DNA of 13,560 bases from an uncultured Bacilli bacterium. Lineage in GTDB: Bacteria > Bacillota_I > Bacilli_A > RF39 > UBA660. Position 1 is the stretch's first letter, and every line of letters begins with the position of its first letter. The notes under the pieces are model-generated. The model was given only the letters and a program-made list of their open reading frames with translations, did not search any database and was not told the origin of the DNA. Location of the stretch: assembly GCA_934097255.1 (NCBI GenBank), contig CAKONT010000010.1, positions 1-13,560 of the forward strand, written 5' to 3'. Positions 8,040-13,560 of the stretch are shown here, piece after piece. Position numbers and translations under genes: made by a program.

Positions 8040-8052
8040 TAGTAAGTGCTAA
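8026..8052. promoter_or_regulatory. CIRCE operator (HrcA binding site)
   Basis: TTAGCACTT, nine bases (GTCAATAGT), then AAGTGCTAA. The consensus is TTAGCACTC-N9-GAGTGCTAA; here the innermost base pair of the two arms is changed symmetrically, so the palindrome is preserved, and pairing extends outwards to 14 bp per arm (8021-8034 and 8044-8057). It overlaps the clpB -35, so bound HrcA should block RNA polymerase and release it on heat or protein-folding stress, as known for CIRCE in Firmicutes and mycoplasmas. Confidence 0.93.
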
Positions 8053-8090
8053 TAATTTGAAATAAACGAGCAAAATAATTTTTTCTATTA

Positions 8091-9167
8091 TTAGTTATTT
8101 CTACTAATACTAAGAATTATTCCAATACTTATCATAGAAATAACTAAGCTACTTCCACCGTAGCTTAAAAAAGGAAGAGTAACGCCCGTTACAGGAATTA
8201 GCCCAACGACAACACATAAGTTTAATAAAGCTTGAAATATTATTTGAAATATAATACCAAATGTTAAATACTTAGCAAATAAATCTGTTTTTGACAAAGC
8301 AATTTTTATACCAGAATAGCATAATAAAAAGAAGAGAATTAAAATAGTAACAGCACCGACAACACCAAATTCTTCGACAATAATAGAAAAAATAAAATCA
8401 GTTTGTGGCTCAGGTAAATAAAAATGTTTTTGCCTAGAATTTAAAAAACCATATCCAAATAGTCCACTTGGACCTATCGCATATAAACTTTGAATAATTT
8501 GAAATCCACTTCCAAGAGGATCGCTCCATGGATTAATAAATGATAAAATTCTTTTTACTCTATAAGGAGCGATTACTATTATGCCAAAAATACCTAAAAC
8601 TCCAATACCAAATAAATAATAAAAATATTTAAAGTCCAAACCAGATATAAAAAATAGTGAAACAGCACTCATAACAAGAATCATACCAGTTCCAAAGTCA
8701 GGTTGTAACATAATTAAGAAAAAAACAAACAATACAACGCCTATTGCAGGCATTATTTCCTTTAATCCAACTTTTTTTAACTTAGATAAATACTTTGATA
8801 CAAAAATAATAATACCAAGTTTAGCAATTTCACTAGGTTGAATAGAAAAAGACAATAAATTAAACCAACTTCTAGAACCATTTCTTATAACTCCTATTCC
8901 AGGTATTAAAACAAGCACTAAAAGAAAAAGACATAATCCTAAAATAAGATTTGCCTTTTTATAATATAATTTGTAGTCTATTTTACTAACAAATAACATG
9001 ACAATTACTCCAACTAAAGCAAATAAACCTTGACTTTTTAGATATTTAAACGCATCATCGAATTTATAATCAGCCCAAATATAACTCGCAGAATATATCA
9101 TAATAACACCGATAAAAATAAGGAAAATACTAGAAAAAAAAAGTAATAAGTTGTATTTTTTACACAC
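8091..9167 (-). CDS. ftsW: FtsW/RodA-family SEDS peptidoglycan glycosyltransferase
   Basis: A multi-pass SEDS polymerase that elongates glycan strands from lipid II together with a class B PBP. About ten hydrophobic segments are visible. Family signatures, numbered from the start chosen here, are: NGSRSWFNL and FSIQPSEIAKL (about 96-117), the PWSDPLGSGFQIIQSLYAIG block (213-232), and the PEPQTDFIFSIIVEEFG block (253-268) with the catalytic-type Asp at 257. The C-terminal GVTLPFLSYGGSS is a typical FtsW/SpoVE/RodA ending. I favour ftsW over rodA because the gene follows a PASTA PBP and mraY, as in division-wall clusters, but the sequence alone cannot separate FtsW from SpoVE. The start is GTG at 9167, five bases after AGGTGA; a GTG at 9176 lies inside that SD. 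The gap to mraY is 19 bp. No clear terminator follows before clpB. Confidence 0.9.
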   Translation of the reverse strand: MCKKYNLLLFFSSIFLIFIGVIMIYSASYIWADYKFDDAFKYLKSQGLFALVGVIVMLFVSKIDYKLYYKKANLILGLCLFLLVLVLIPGIGVIRNGSRSWFNLLSFSIQPSEIAKLGIIIFVSKYLSKLKKVGLKEIMPAIGVVLFVFFLIMLQPDFGTGMILVMSAVSLFFISGLDFKYFYYLFGIGVLGIFGIIVIAPYRVKRILSFINPWSDPLGSGFQIIQSLYAIGPSGLFGYGFLNSRQKHFYLPEPQTDFIFSIIVEEFGVVGAVTILILFFLLCYSGIKIALSKTDLFAKYLTFGIIFQIIFQALLNLCVVVGLIPVTGVTLPFLSYGGSSLVISMISIGIILSISRNN

Positions 9168-9172
9168 AAAAA

Positions 9173-9178
9173 TCACCT
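9173..9178 (-). promoter_or_regulatory. SD that decides the ftsW start
   Basis: AGGTGA ends five bases before GTG 9167. The GTG at 9176 is part of the SD itself and has no SD of its own, so the longer reading is unlikely. Confidence 0.7.
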
Positions 9179-9186
9179 ATTACATT

Positions 9187-10173
9187 TTATATCCAAACAG
9201 CAAAGAATATTCCAAGTAATGAACAAATAATACCAAATAGCCAAAATGCTTTAACTATGTCTGGTTCTTCATATCCTTCTTTTTCAAAATGATGGTGCAA
9301 AGGAGAGTTCAAAAATATCCTTTTGTGTTTTAATTTATAATAAAATATTTGTAACATTGTACAAAATGTTTCAATTAGAAATGGCATTGCAACTATAAAT
9401 AATGTTAATTCTCTTCTTGTTAGTATTGCAACTGTTGCAAGAGTTGCTCCAAGACAAAGGGATCCAGTATCCCCCATAAATACCCTTGCCGGATAAGCAT
9501 TAAACATTAAAAATCCTGCTAAAGTTCCAGCTAGAATAAAACAAAATATTCCCATATCTTCTTGTCCCGCAAATAAAGATATTAAAGCAAAAGTAACAAA
9601 CGAAATAGCTGATAAACCACCTGATAAACCATCAAGTCCATCAGTTAAATTAGTTGCATTACTAAACCCAACAAGAAGAAGTAAAATAAATATTCCATAC
9701 ATCCATCCAAGATCAACGTCTATTCCAATAGTTGTTACAACAAAAGACGTGTTACCATCATATTTCATAAATATGAAGAAAAATAATAAAGCAATTATAA
9801 TTTGACCCGCAAACTTTTGAGTAATTGTTAATCCCTGATTTTTTCCTCTTTTAATACTAATAAAATCATCTAAAAATCCTAGGACTGAATAAAGAATAAA
9901 TGTCACCAAGACAATTCCCAAATGATAAGTAAACTCTATTCTTTTTGATATAATTAAGTAAAAAATCGTTACCAATGAAGGAATTATGAAAATAAATCCA
10001 CCCATCGTTGGAGTTCCCTCTTTTTTACGATGATTTTCACCAACATATTCACTAATTCTTTGTCCAAAGTTGATCTTTTTTAAAAGTGGAATAAAGACAA
10101 AGCCAAATAATACAGAAGATAAAAATCCAACCATTACAGATATAATTACCTTTGTTAAAATAAGAACGCTCAA
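9187..10173 (-). CDS. mraY: Phospho-N-acetylmuramoyl-pentapeptide-transferase MraY
   Basis: Makes lipid I from UDP-MurNAc-pentapeptide and undecaprenyl phosphate at the inner face of the membrane. Signatures, numbered from the TTG start: HRKKEGTPTMGG (48-59), LGFLDDFI with Asp102 and Asp103 (98-105), NATNLTDGLDGLSGG with Asp178 and Asp181 (172-186), RVFMGDTGS with Asp235 (230-238), and the HHHFE histidine cluster (293-297). About ten membrane segments and a length of 328 aa fit the family. The start is probably TTG at 10173, five bases after GAGGTGA; the upstream GTG at 10182 lies within that SD. It is the middle gene of the PBP-mraY-ftsW unit, 69 bp after the PBP and 19 bp before ftsW. No murE or murD neighbours are present, so those genes must be elsewhere. 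Confidence 0.96.
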   Translation of the reverse strand: MSVLILTKVIISVMVGFLSSVLFGFVFIPLLKKINFGQRISEYVGENHRKKEGTPTMGGFIFIIPSLVTIFYLIISKRIEFTYHLGIVLVTFILYSVLGFLDDFISIKRGKNQGLTITQKFAGQIIIALLFFFIFMKYDGNTSFVVTTIGIDVDLGWMYGIFILLLLVGFSNATNLTDGLDGLSGGLSAISFVTFALISLFAGQEDMGIFCFILAGTLAGFLMFNAYPARVFMGDTGSLCLGATLATVAILTRRELTLFIVAMPFLIETFCTMLQIFYYKLKHKRIFLNSPLHHHFEKEGYEEPDIVKAFWLFGIICSLLGIFFAVWI

Positions 10174-10178
10174 AATAG

Positions 10179-10185
10179 TCACCTC
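10179..10185 (-). promoter_or_regulatory. SD that decides the mraY start
   Basis: GAGGTGA, five bases before TTG 10173. The GTG at 10182-10180 overlaps the SD. Confidence 0.65.
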
Positions 10186-10242
10186 ATTTTTTAATCTATA
10201 TAAATTATATAAACAAATCTATAAAAAAACAAGCATTTTTAA

Positions 10243-12150
10243 TTAATCACCCATCAATAATCTAATTTTTCCTTGGGCATAATATCTTTCAGATGCAGCA
10301 GGAGATTGTTCTTTGACAATATCACCTTCACCAACAAATTCAATATCAAAATTGTATAAAAGCTTCTTGGCTTCTTTTCTCGTTTTACCAATGACATCAA
10401 CTACTTCATAGTACTTTTTATCAAACCACTCATAATCTTTTTCTTTTTGATTTTCTTTACTTTTTATATCTAGAGACGTTATAGCATCAAGAAGAATTTT
10501 TCTAACAAATGGTGTTGTCGTATAACTTGATAAAAGAGCAGTGTTTTTAGGATTATCAATTGCTAAATACAAAACAAATTTTGGATCATTCGCTGGCAAT
10601 ACTGCCATAAAACTCATTATATAATTATTCTCTAAATATGATCCATTTACTGCTTTTTGAGCAGTACCGGTTTTTCCGCCTACTCTATATCCATCTATAT
10701 ATACACGTTTTCCACCACCGGATGAAACAACACTTTCCAAAGCCATTTTCATTATAGCACTCGTATTAGAGCTAATTGTTTTTCTGACTAGATTTTTTTT
10801 ATTTTCATAAAAAGTACTATTAGTTTTTGTATCAGATATACTTTTTAAAATATATGGTTGATAAAGGTAACCTCCATTAACAATCGACGACACTGCTGTT
10901 ATTTGTTGAATTGGAGTTACAGATACTCCTTGACCAAAGGCTGTTGTTGCAAGTTCTAGATCATTAACTTGATCCAAAGAAAATAAAATACCGCTTCCTT
11001 CTCCTGATAAATCAATACCTGTTTTAGCACCGAATCCAAAAAGATCTATATAAGAGAATAGTTTTTCCTTTCCAAGACGAAATCCAAGTTCAACAAACCC
11101 TGGATTGCACGAGTTTTCAAATACTTGTAAAAATGTTTGAAATCCATGACCACCGGCCTTCCAACATCTTAATTTAGCTCCACTAACACTAACGCTTCCA
11201 GCATCGTAAAAAGTATCTTTTTCTAAATTAACAACACCCTCTTCAACAGCAGCAGCGGTTGTTATTATTTTGAAAGTTGAACCAGGTTCATATGAAGACC
11301 ATACTGGTAAATTTCGACTTAATATCTCCATATTGTAGTTTTTATAACTATTAGGATCAAAATTGGGTCTACTACTCATCGCAAGTATTTCACCGGTATT
11401 AGGATCCATTGCAACAGCTAAAGCACTATCAGGGTTAAACATCGATACGATATTATCAAGTTCTCTTTCAACAGATGTCTGAATATTATAATCAATTGTT
11501 AAATAAATATCCATTCCGCTAGTACTTTCTTCATATACTTCACTAATATCAAGTTTATTTCCCTTGGCATCACTGTAATATTTAATAAATCCATCTTCAC
11601 CTGTCAAATATGAATCATATTTTAGTTCTATTCCGGATAATCCTTGATTATCTATCCCAACATAACCAATAACATGCGATAAAAAATTGTTATGTGGATA
11701 ATATCTTTTTGACTCTTTTACTAAATAAACTCCAGAAAAATGGTAACTATTTATCTTATCAGCAATAGCACTAGATAAATTTCTTCCCTCTGGGTGAACT
11801 CTTTCTATTGATGTATGCTTAGTTACATGTTTATACATTTCTTCATAAGATACCTCAAGTATTTCACTAAGAGTTTTGCTTACATAATCCGCGTCTTTTA
11901 TTTGATTTGGAATAATTATTAACGAGACAGTTGTTATATTATCAGCTAAAACTTTTCCATTACGATCTAAAATTTTCCCTCTTTCACTAATAATAGGTAA
12001 CTCTCTACTCCATAAGTCATCTGCTAAACTATTTAACTTACTATATGAAACAGTTTCAATATATACAATTTTTAGGAAAATAATTAACATTATTAAAATA
12101 ACTATCACTAAAATAATTCTAATTCTTTCATCTATCTTCTTTAAAAACAA
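10243..12150 (-). CDS. Class B penicillin-binding protein (FtsI/PBP2B/SpoVD type) with one PASTA domain
   Basis: A DD-transpeptidase that cross-links peptidoglycan beside the SEDS polymerase. Numbering is from TTG 12150. A membrane anchor at about 10-32 is followed by the pedestal/dimerisation domain (about 50-210, with ISERGKILDRNGKVLADN). In the transpeptidase domain the active-site SxxK is S291-TFK294 (EPGSTFK), SxN is S347-C-N349 and KTG is K493-T-G495 (GGKTGTAQ). A single C-terminal PASTA domain (about 581-635, VVDVIGKTRKEAKKLL...QSP) follows. The length of 635 aa and the single PASTA match SpoVD (~646 aa) better than PBP2B (~716 aa, two PASTA), but division role versus sporulation role cannot be decided. 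All catalytic motifs are intact. AGGTGA stands five bases before TTG; the GTG at 12159 lies in the SD. First gene of the wall operon. Confidence 0.93.
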   Translation of the reverse strand: MFLKKIDERIRIILVIVILIMLIIFLKIVYIETVSYSKLNSLADDLWSRELPIISERGKILDRNGKVLADNITTVSLIIIPNQIKDADYVSKTLSEILEVSYEEMYKHVTKHTSIERVHPEGRNLSSAIADKINSYHFSGVYLVKESKRYYPHNNFLSHVIGYVGIDNQGLSGIELKYDSYLTGEDGFIKYYSDAKGNKLDISEVYEESTSGMDIYLTIDYNIQTSVERELDNIVSMFNPDSALAVAMDPNTGEILAMSSRPNFDPNSYKNYNMEILSRNLPVWSSYEPGSTFKIITTAAAVEEGVVNLEKDTFYDAGSVSVSGAKLRCWKAGGHGFQTFLQVFENSCNPGFVELGFRLGKEKLFSYIDLFGFGAKTGIDLSGEGSGILFSLDQVNDLELATTAFGQGVSVTPIQQITAVSSIVNGGYLYQPYILKSISDTKTNSTFYENKKNLVRKTISSNTSAIMKMALESVVSSGGGKRVYIDGYRVGGKTGTAQKAVNGSYLENNYIMSFMAVLPANDPKFVLYLAIDNPKNTALLSSYTTTPFVRKILLDAITSLDIKSKENQKEKDYEWFDKKYYEVVDVIGKTRKEAKKLLYNFDIEFVGEGDIVKEQSPAASERYYAQGKIRLLMGD

Positions 12151-12155
12151 TTGTA

Positions 12156-12161
12156 TCACCT
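12156..12161 (-). promoter_or_regulatory. SD that decides the PBP start
   Basis: AGGTGA ends five bases before TTG 12150. The GTG at 12159 is within it, so reading the gene from there would leave the start without an SD. Confidence 0.65.
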
Positions 12162-12185
12162 ATTTAAGTTTATTTTTTATAATAT

Positions 12186-12234
12186 AAAAAAAGCACAAAC
12201 AAATCTAAATTTGTGTTTATTTTTCATTTGTGCT
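12186..12234 (-). terminator. Attenuator-like hairpin in the PBP leader
   Basis: Minus-strand AGCACAAA (12234-12227) pairs with TTTGTGCT (12199-12192), which runs straight into seven T (12192-12186). The intervening bases hold a second CACAAA (12215-12210), which can pair with the same TTTGTG, and an inner ACAAAT/ATTTGT stem. No minus-strand gene ends here (the sortase is on the other strand), so the structure lies in the leader of the PBP operon and not after a gene. Confidence 0.45.
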
Positions 12235-12239
12235 ATTAT
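12211..12239 (+). promoter_or_regulatory. Candidate promoter of the sortase gene
   Basis: TTGTGT at 12211-12216, 17 bases, then TATTAT at 12234-12239 on the plus strand. It overlaps the divergent PBP -10, so the two promoters share a few bases. The -35 fits TTGACA at four of six positions. Confidence 0.45.
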
Positions 12240-12243
12240 TATA
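12238..12243 (-). promoter_or_regulatory. Candidate -10 for the PBP-mraY-ftsW operon
   Basis: TATAAT on the minus strand within GAGTATAATA, the same context as the clpB -10. The predicted RNA start is near 12231. The -35 region (about TAATCA) is poor. Confidence 0.5.
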
Positions 12244-12267
12244 CTCAAACAAAAAAGGACTGATTAA

Positions 12268-12993
12268 ATGAAGAAAAAGAAGATATATAATATTTTTTTT
12301 ACAATATTTTCTATTTGCTTTATACTTTCAAGTTTATTTTTACTATATAAAATAATTAAAACTAATAATACCAAAAAAGAAATAGAAAAAAGTAAATTAA
12401 GCGATGAAGTCATAAAAGAAAATGCAGTAGAAAAAACAATTGATAATTTAAAAATAGAATATAATAATAACGATATTATTGGTATTTTATCTATCCCTAA
12501 TCTTTTTAATACCCCAGTTGTTCAAACAACAGATAATACTTATTATTTAATCCATTCTCTTAATAAAGATTATAGTGTCATTGGAAATGTATTTTTAGAT
12601 TATAGAAACAGTATAAATGCAAAACAATTAAATTTTTATGGACATAATTCTGGCAAATATGATCCCCCATTTAGAAAACTACAAAATTATTTAAATGAGG
12701 ATTTTTACAACAATAATAAAATAATTGAGCTACGAGTACTTAATGAAGTTAGAACTTATGAAATATTTAGTGTAAAAATTGTTGAAAAATCTTCTAAAGA
12801 AGAGCACATGAATTTCGAATATATTGATAATGCTACATGGTTAGAACATTTAAATAAATTAAAAAATAACTCATTATATCAAACTAAAACAATATTAAAT
12901 GAATCAGATAACATCATAGTATTACAAACATGTATATTCGGAATAAACGATGGTAAATTATTAATAGTTGTTGGAAAACAAATTCCTAATTAA
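12268..12993 (+). CDS. Class B-like sortase
   Basis: A membrane-anchored transpeptidase expected to cut a sorting motif and link the protein to the wall. It has an N-terminal basic cap and anchor (about 6-30), a charged linker, then a sortase core of about 170 residues. NVFLDYRNS (107-115) and NFYGHNSG (122-129, catalytic-type His126) followed by PFRKLQNYL match class B order, and VLQTC (218-222) holds the nucleophile Cys222. After Cys222 there is no arginine to the end: where SrtB proteins carry the catalytic Arg before the last strand, this one reads INDGKLLIVVGK, with Lys230 nearest. AGGA lies eight bases before the ATG. The gene stands alone on the plus strand, divergent from the PBP and convergent with a sorting-signal protein. 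Sortase identity is firm; class B is likely; activity is uncertain. Confidence 0.88.
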   Translation: MKKKKIYNIFFTIFSICFILSSLFLLYKIIKTNNTKKEIEKSKLSDEVIKENAVEKTIDNLKIEYNNNDIIGILSIPNLFNTPVVQTTDNTYYLIHSLNKDYSVIGNVFLDYRNSINAKQLNFYGHNSGKYDPPFRKLQNYLNEDFYNNNKIIELRVLNEVRTYEIFSVKIVEKSSKEEHMNFEYIDNATWLEHLNKLKNNSLYQTKTILNESDNIIVLQTCIFGINDGKLLIVVGKQIPN

Positions 12994-12997
12994 TAAT

Positions 12998-13031
12998 AAA
13001 AAAAATTGCTATTTAAATAGCAATTTTTTTT
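12998..13031. terminator. Bidirectional terminator between sortase and surface-protein genes
   Basis: A symmetric A8-TTGCTATTTAAATAGCAA-T8 structure: a perfect 18-base palindrome flanked by eight A on the left and eight T on the right, so both converging transcripts end in a U-tract. Confidence 0.92.
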
Positions 13032-13048
13032 GATAGCAAATGTTAATT

Positions 13049-13560
13049 TTAATAATTAAACTTCTTTTTTAAAATTATACTTGCTCCAAATAGAACACTT
13101 GAAACAACAAAGATTATTTCAGCCATATTATTTTCAACAACACCAGTATTTGGAATATTGTTATCATTGATAGTTGGAATTTCATCATTTCCACCTGTTC
13201 CACCGACAAATCTATAAACATATGTTACGACTGTGTCTTCTTCTGCATAAAGACCTTCCTCGTCACCCAATACTTCATATAATAAATATTTTGGAATATC
13301 TATACTTGATGTTTTATATTTTTCACCAACTTGTTTTTCTAAAATTTGTTGTGGACTTAATACATTTCCTTTTTCATCAACATAATTAATAATTACTTTA
13401 CCCATTAGTTTCTTATATACATAAGTTACTTCTAGAGTTCCATCAATGTATGTACCAGAAATTTCAGCTGATAATTCACCCATTTCTTTAAATACCCAAT
13501 TTGGAATATTTTTTAATTCTGTTTGATATCTATCTACATTTGCTTGTCCTTCTAAAATAA
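13049..13560 (-). CDS. MucBP-like surface protein with NIPNTG sorting signal, C-terminal part
   Basis: The frame is open to the right edge, so the N-terminus is missing; 169 residues are visible and the first ATG at 13483 is internal, not a start. Preceding that Met are about 25 residues including YQTELKNIPNWVFKE. A repeat end (GTLEVTYVYKK) is followed by a MucBP-like module (GKVIINYVDEKGNVLSPQQI ... YLLYEVLGDEEGLYAEEDTVVTYVYR), then a Gly/Asp linker and the cell-wall sorting signal: IPNTG, a hydrophobic segment (AEIIFVVSSVLFGASIIL) and the basic tail KKKFNY. MucBP modules are adhesin repeats that bind mucus or act as stalk domains. The sorting signal makes it a sortase substrate, and the convergent neighbour encodes a sortase. 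The motif has Ile in place of Leu of LPXTG. Confidence 0.85.
   Translation of the reverse strand, partial: ILEGQANVDRYQTELKNIPNWVFKEMGELSAEISGTYIDGTLEVTYVYKKLMGKVIINYVDEKGNVLSPQQILEKQVGEKYKTSSIDIPKYLLYEVLGDEEGLYAEEDTVVTYVYRFVGGTGGNDEIPTINDNNIPNTGVVENNMAEIIFVVSSVLFGASIILKKKFNY

Noticed and set aside
8021..8057. The long inverted repeat before clpB as a terminator of ftsW
   Set aside because: No U-tract follows on the minus strand, the spacer is exactly nine bases and the arms are CIRCE; it is an operator in DNA.
10183..10242. Possible promoter or terminator between PBP and mraY
   Set aside because: Only AT-rich sequence with a loose TATATAA palindrome; no hexamer pair or GC-containing stem, so I treat the genes as one operon.
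13174..13389. Plus-strand open frame of 71 codons
   Set aside because: Antisense to the MucBP-like module, with the His/Leu/Phe-rich composition of a shadow frame.
1..13560. Phage, insertion sequence, toxin-antitoxin, defence system or CRISPR
   Set aside because: No transposase, integrase, direct-repeat array or defence-type domain was found in any frame; the RecD2 helicase is of the housekeeping type.

Overview
The window comes from a very AT-rich, low-GC Gram-positive bacterium. Bacillus-type features are present: SEDS/PBP/MraY wall genes, a RecD2 helicase, MtaB, a sortase with a sorting-signal protein, AGGAGG-like Shine-Dalgarno (SD) sites and a CIRCE operator. TGA acts as a stop (the 116-aa gene ends in an ATGA overlap) and Trp is TGG, so this is not a code-4 mollicute. 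However, the ClpB without an N-domain and the CIRCE element in front of clpB recall Mollicutes and their walled relatives. An uncultured Bacilli lineage close to the Mollicutes root is my best guess, by inference only.

Layout, right to left, since almost everything is on the minus strand. 13560-13049 (-): C-terminal part of a MucBP-like surface protein ending in an NIPNTG sorting signal, a membrane segment and a basic tail. 12268-12993 (+): a class B-like sortase that converges on it across a shared bidirectional terminator. 12150-8091 (-): a compact peptidoglycan operon of a PASTA-containing class B PBP (FtsI/SpoVD type), mraY and an ftsW/rodA-type SEDS gene, all with non-AUG starts placed five bases after an AGGTGA site. 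An attenuator-like hairpin lies in the PBP leader. 7983-5887 (-): clpB under a strong sigma-A promoter whose -35 lies inside CIRCE. 5743-3585 (-): a 297-aa membrane-anchored acidic protein of unknown role, then mtaB. 3497-2917 (-): a 116-aa single-pass membrane protein overlapping a DUF1292-like 77-aa protein. 2851-471 (-): recD2 and a 54-aa membrane peptide with a CxCxCxxC tail. 389-1 (-): the N-terminal part of an AI-2E-family membrane protein, running off the window.

Intrinsic terminators divide the minus strand into units: after clpB (5847-5884), after mtaB (3538-3576), after the 77-aa gene (2902-2930) and after the 54-aa gene (428-461). Most genes are housekeeping. The parts that deserve a second look are the sortase without a visible catalytic Arg and its neighbouring candidate substrate, the PBP leader hairpin, the uniform non-AUG starts of the wall operon, and the two unassigned small membrane proteins. 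I see no tRNA, rRNA, CRISPR array, insertion sequence or phage gene.
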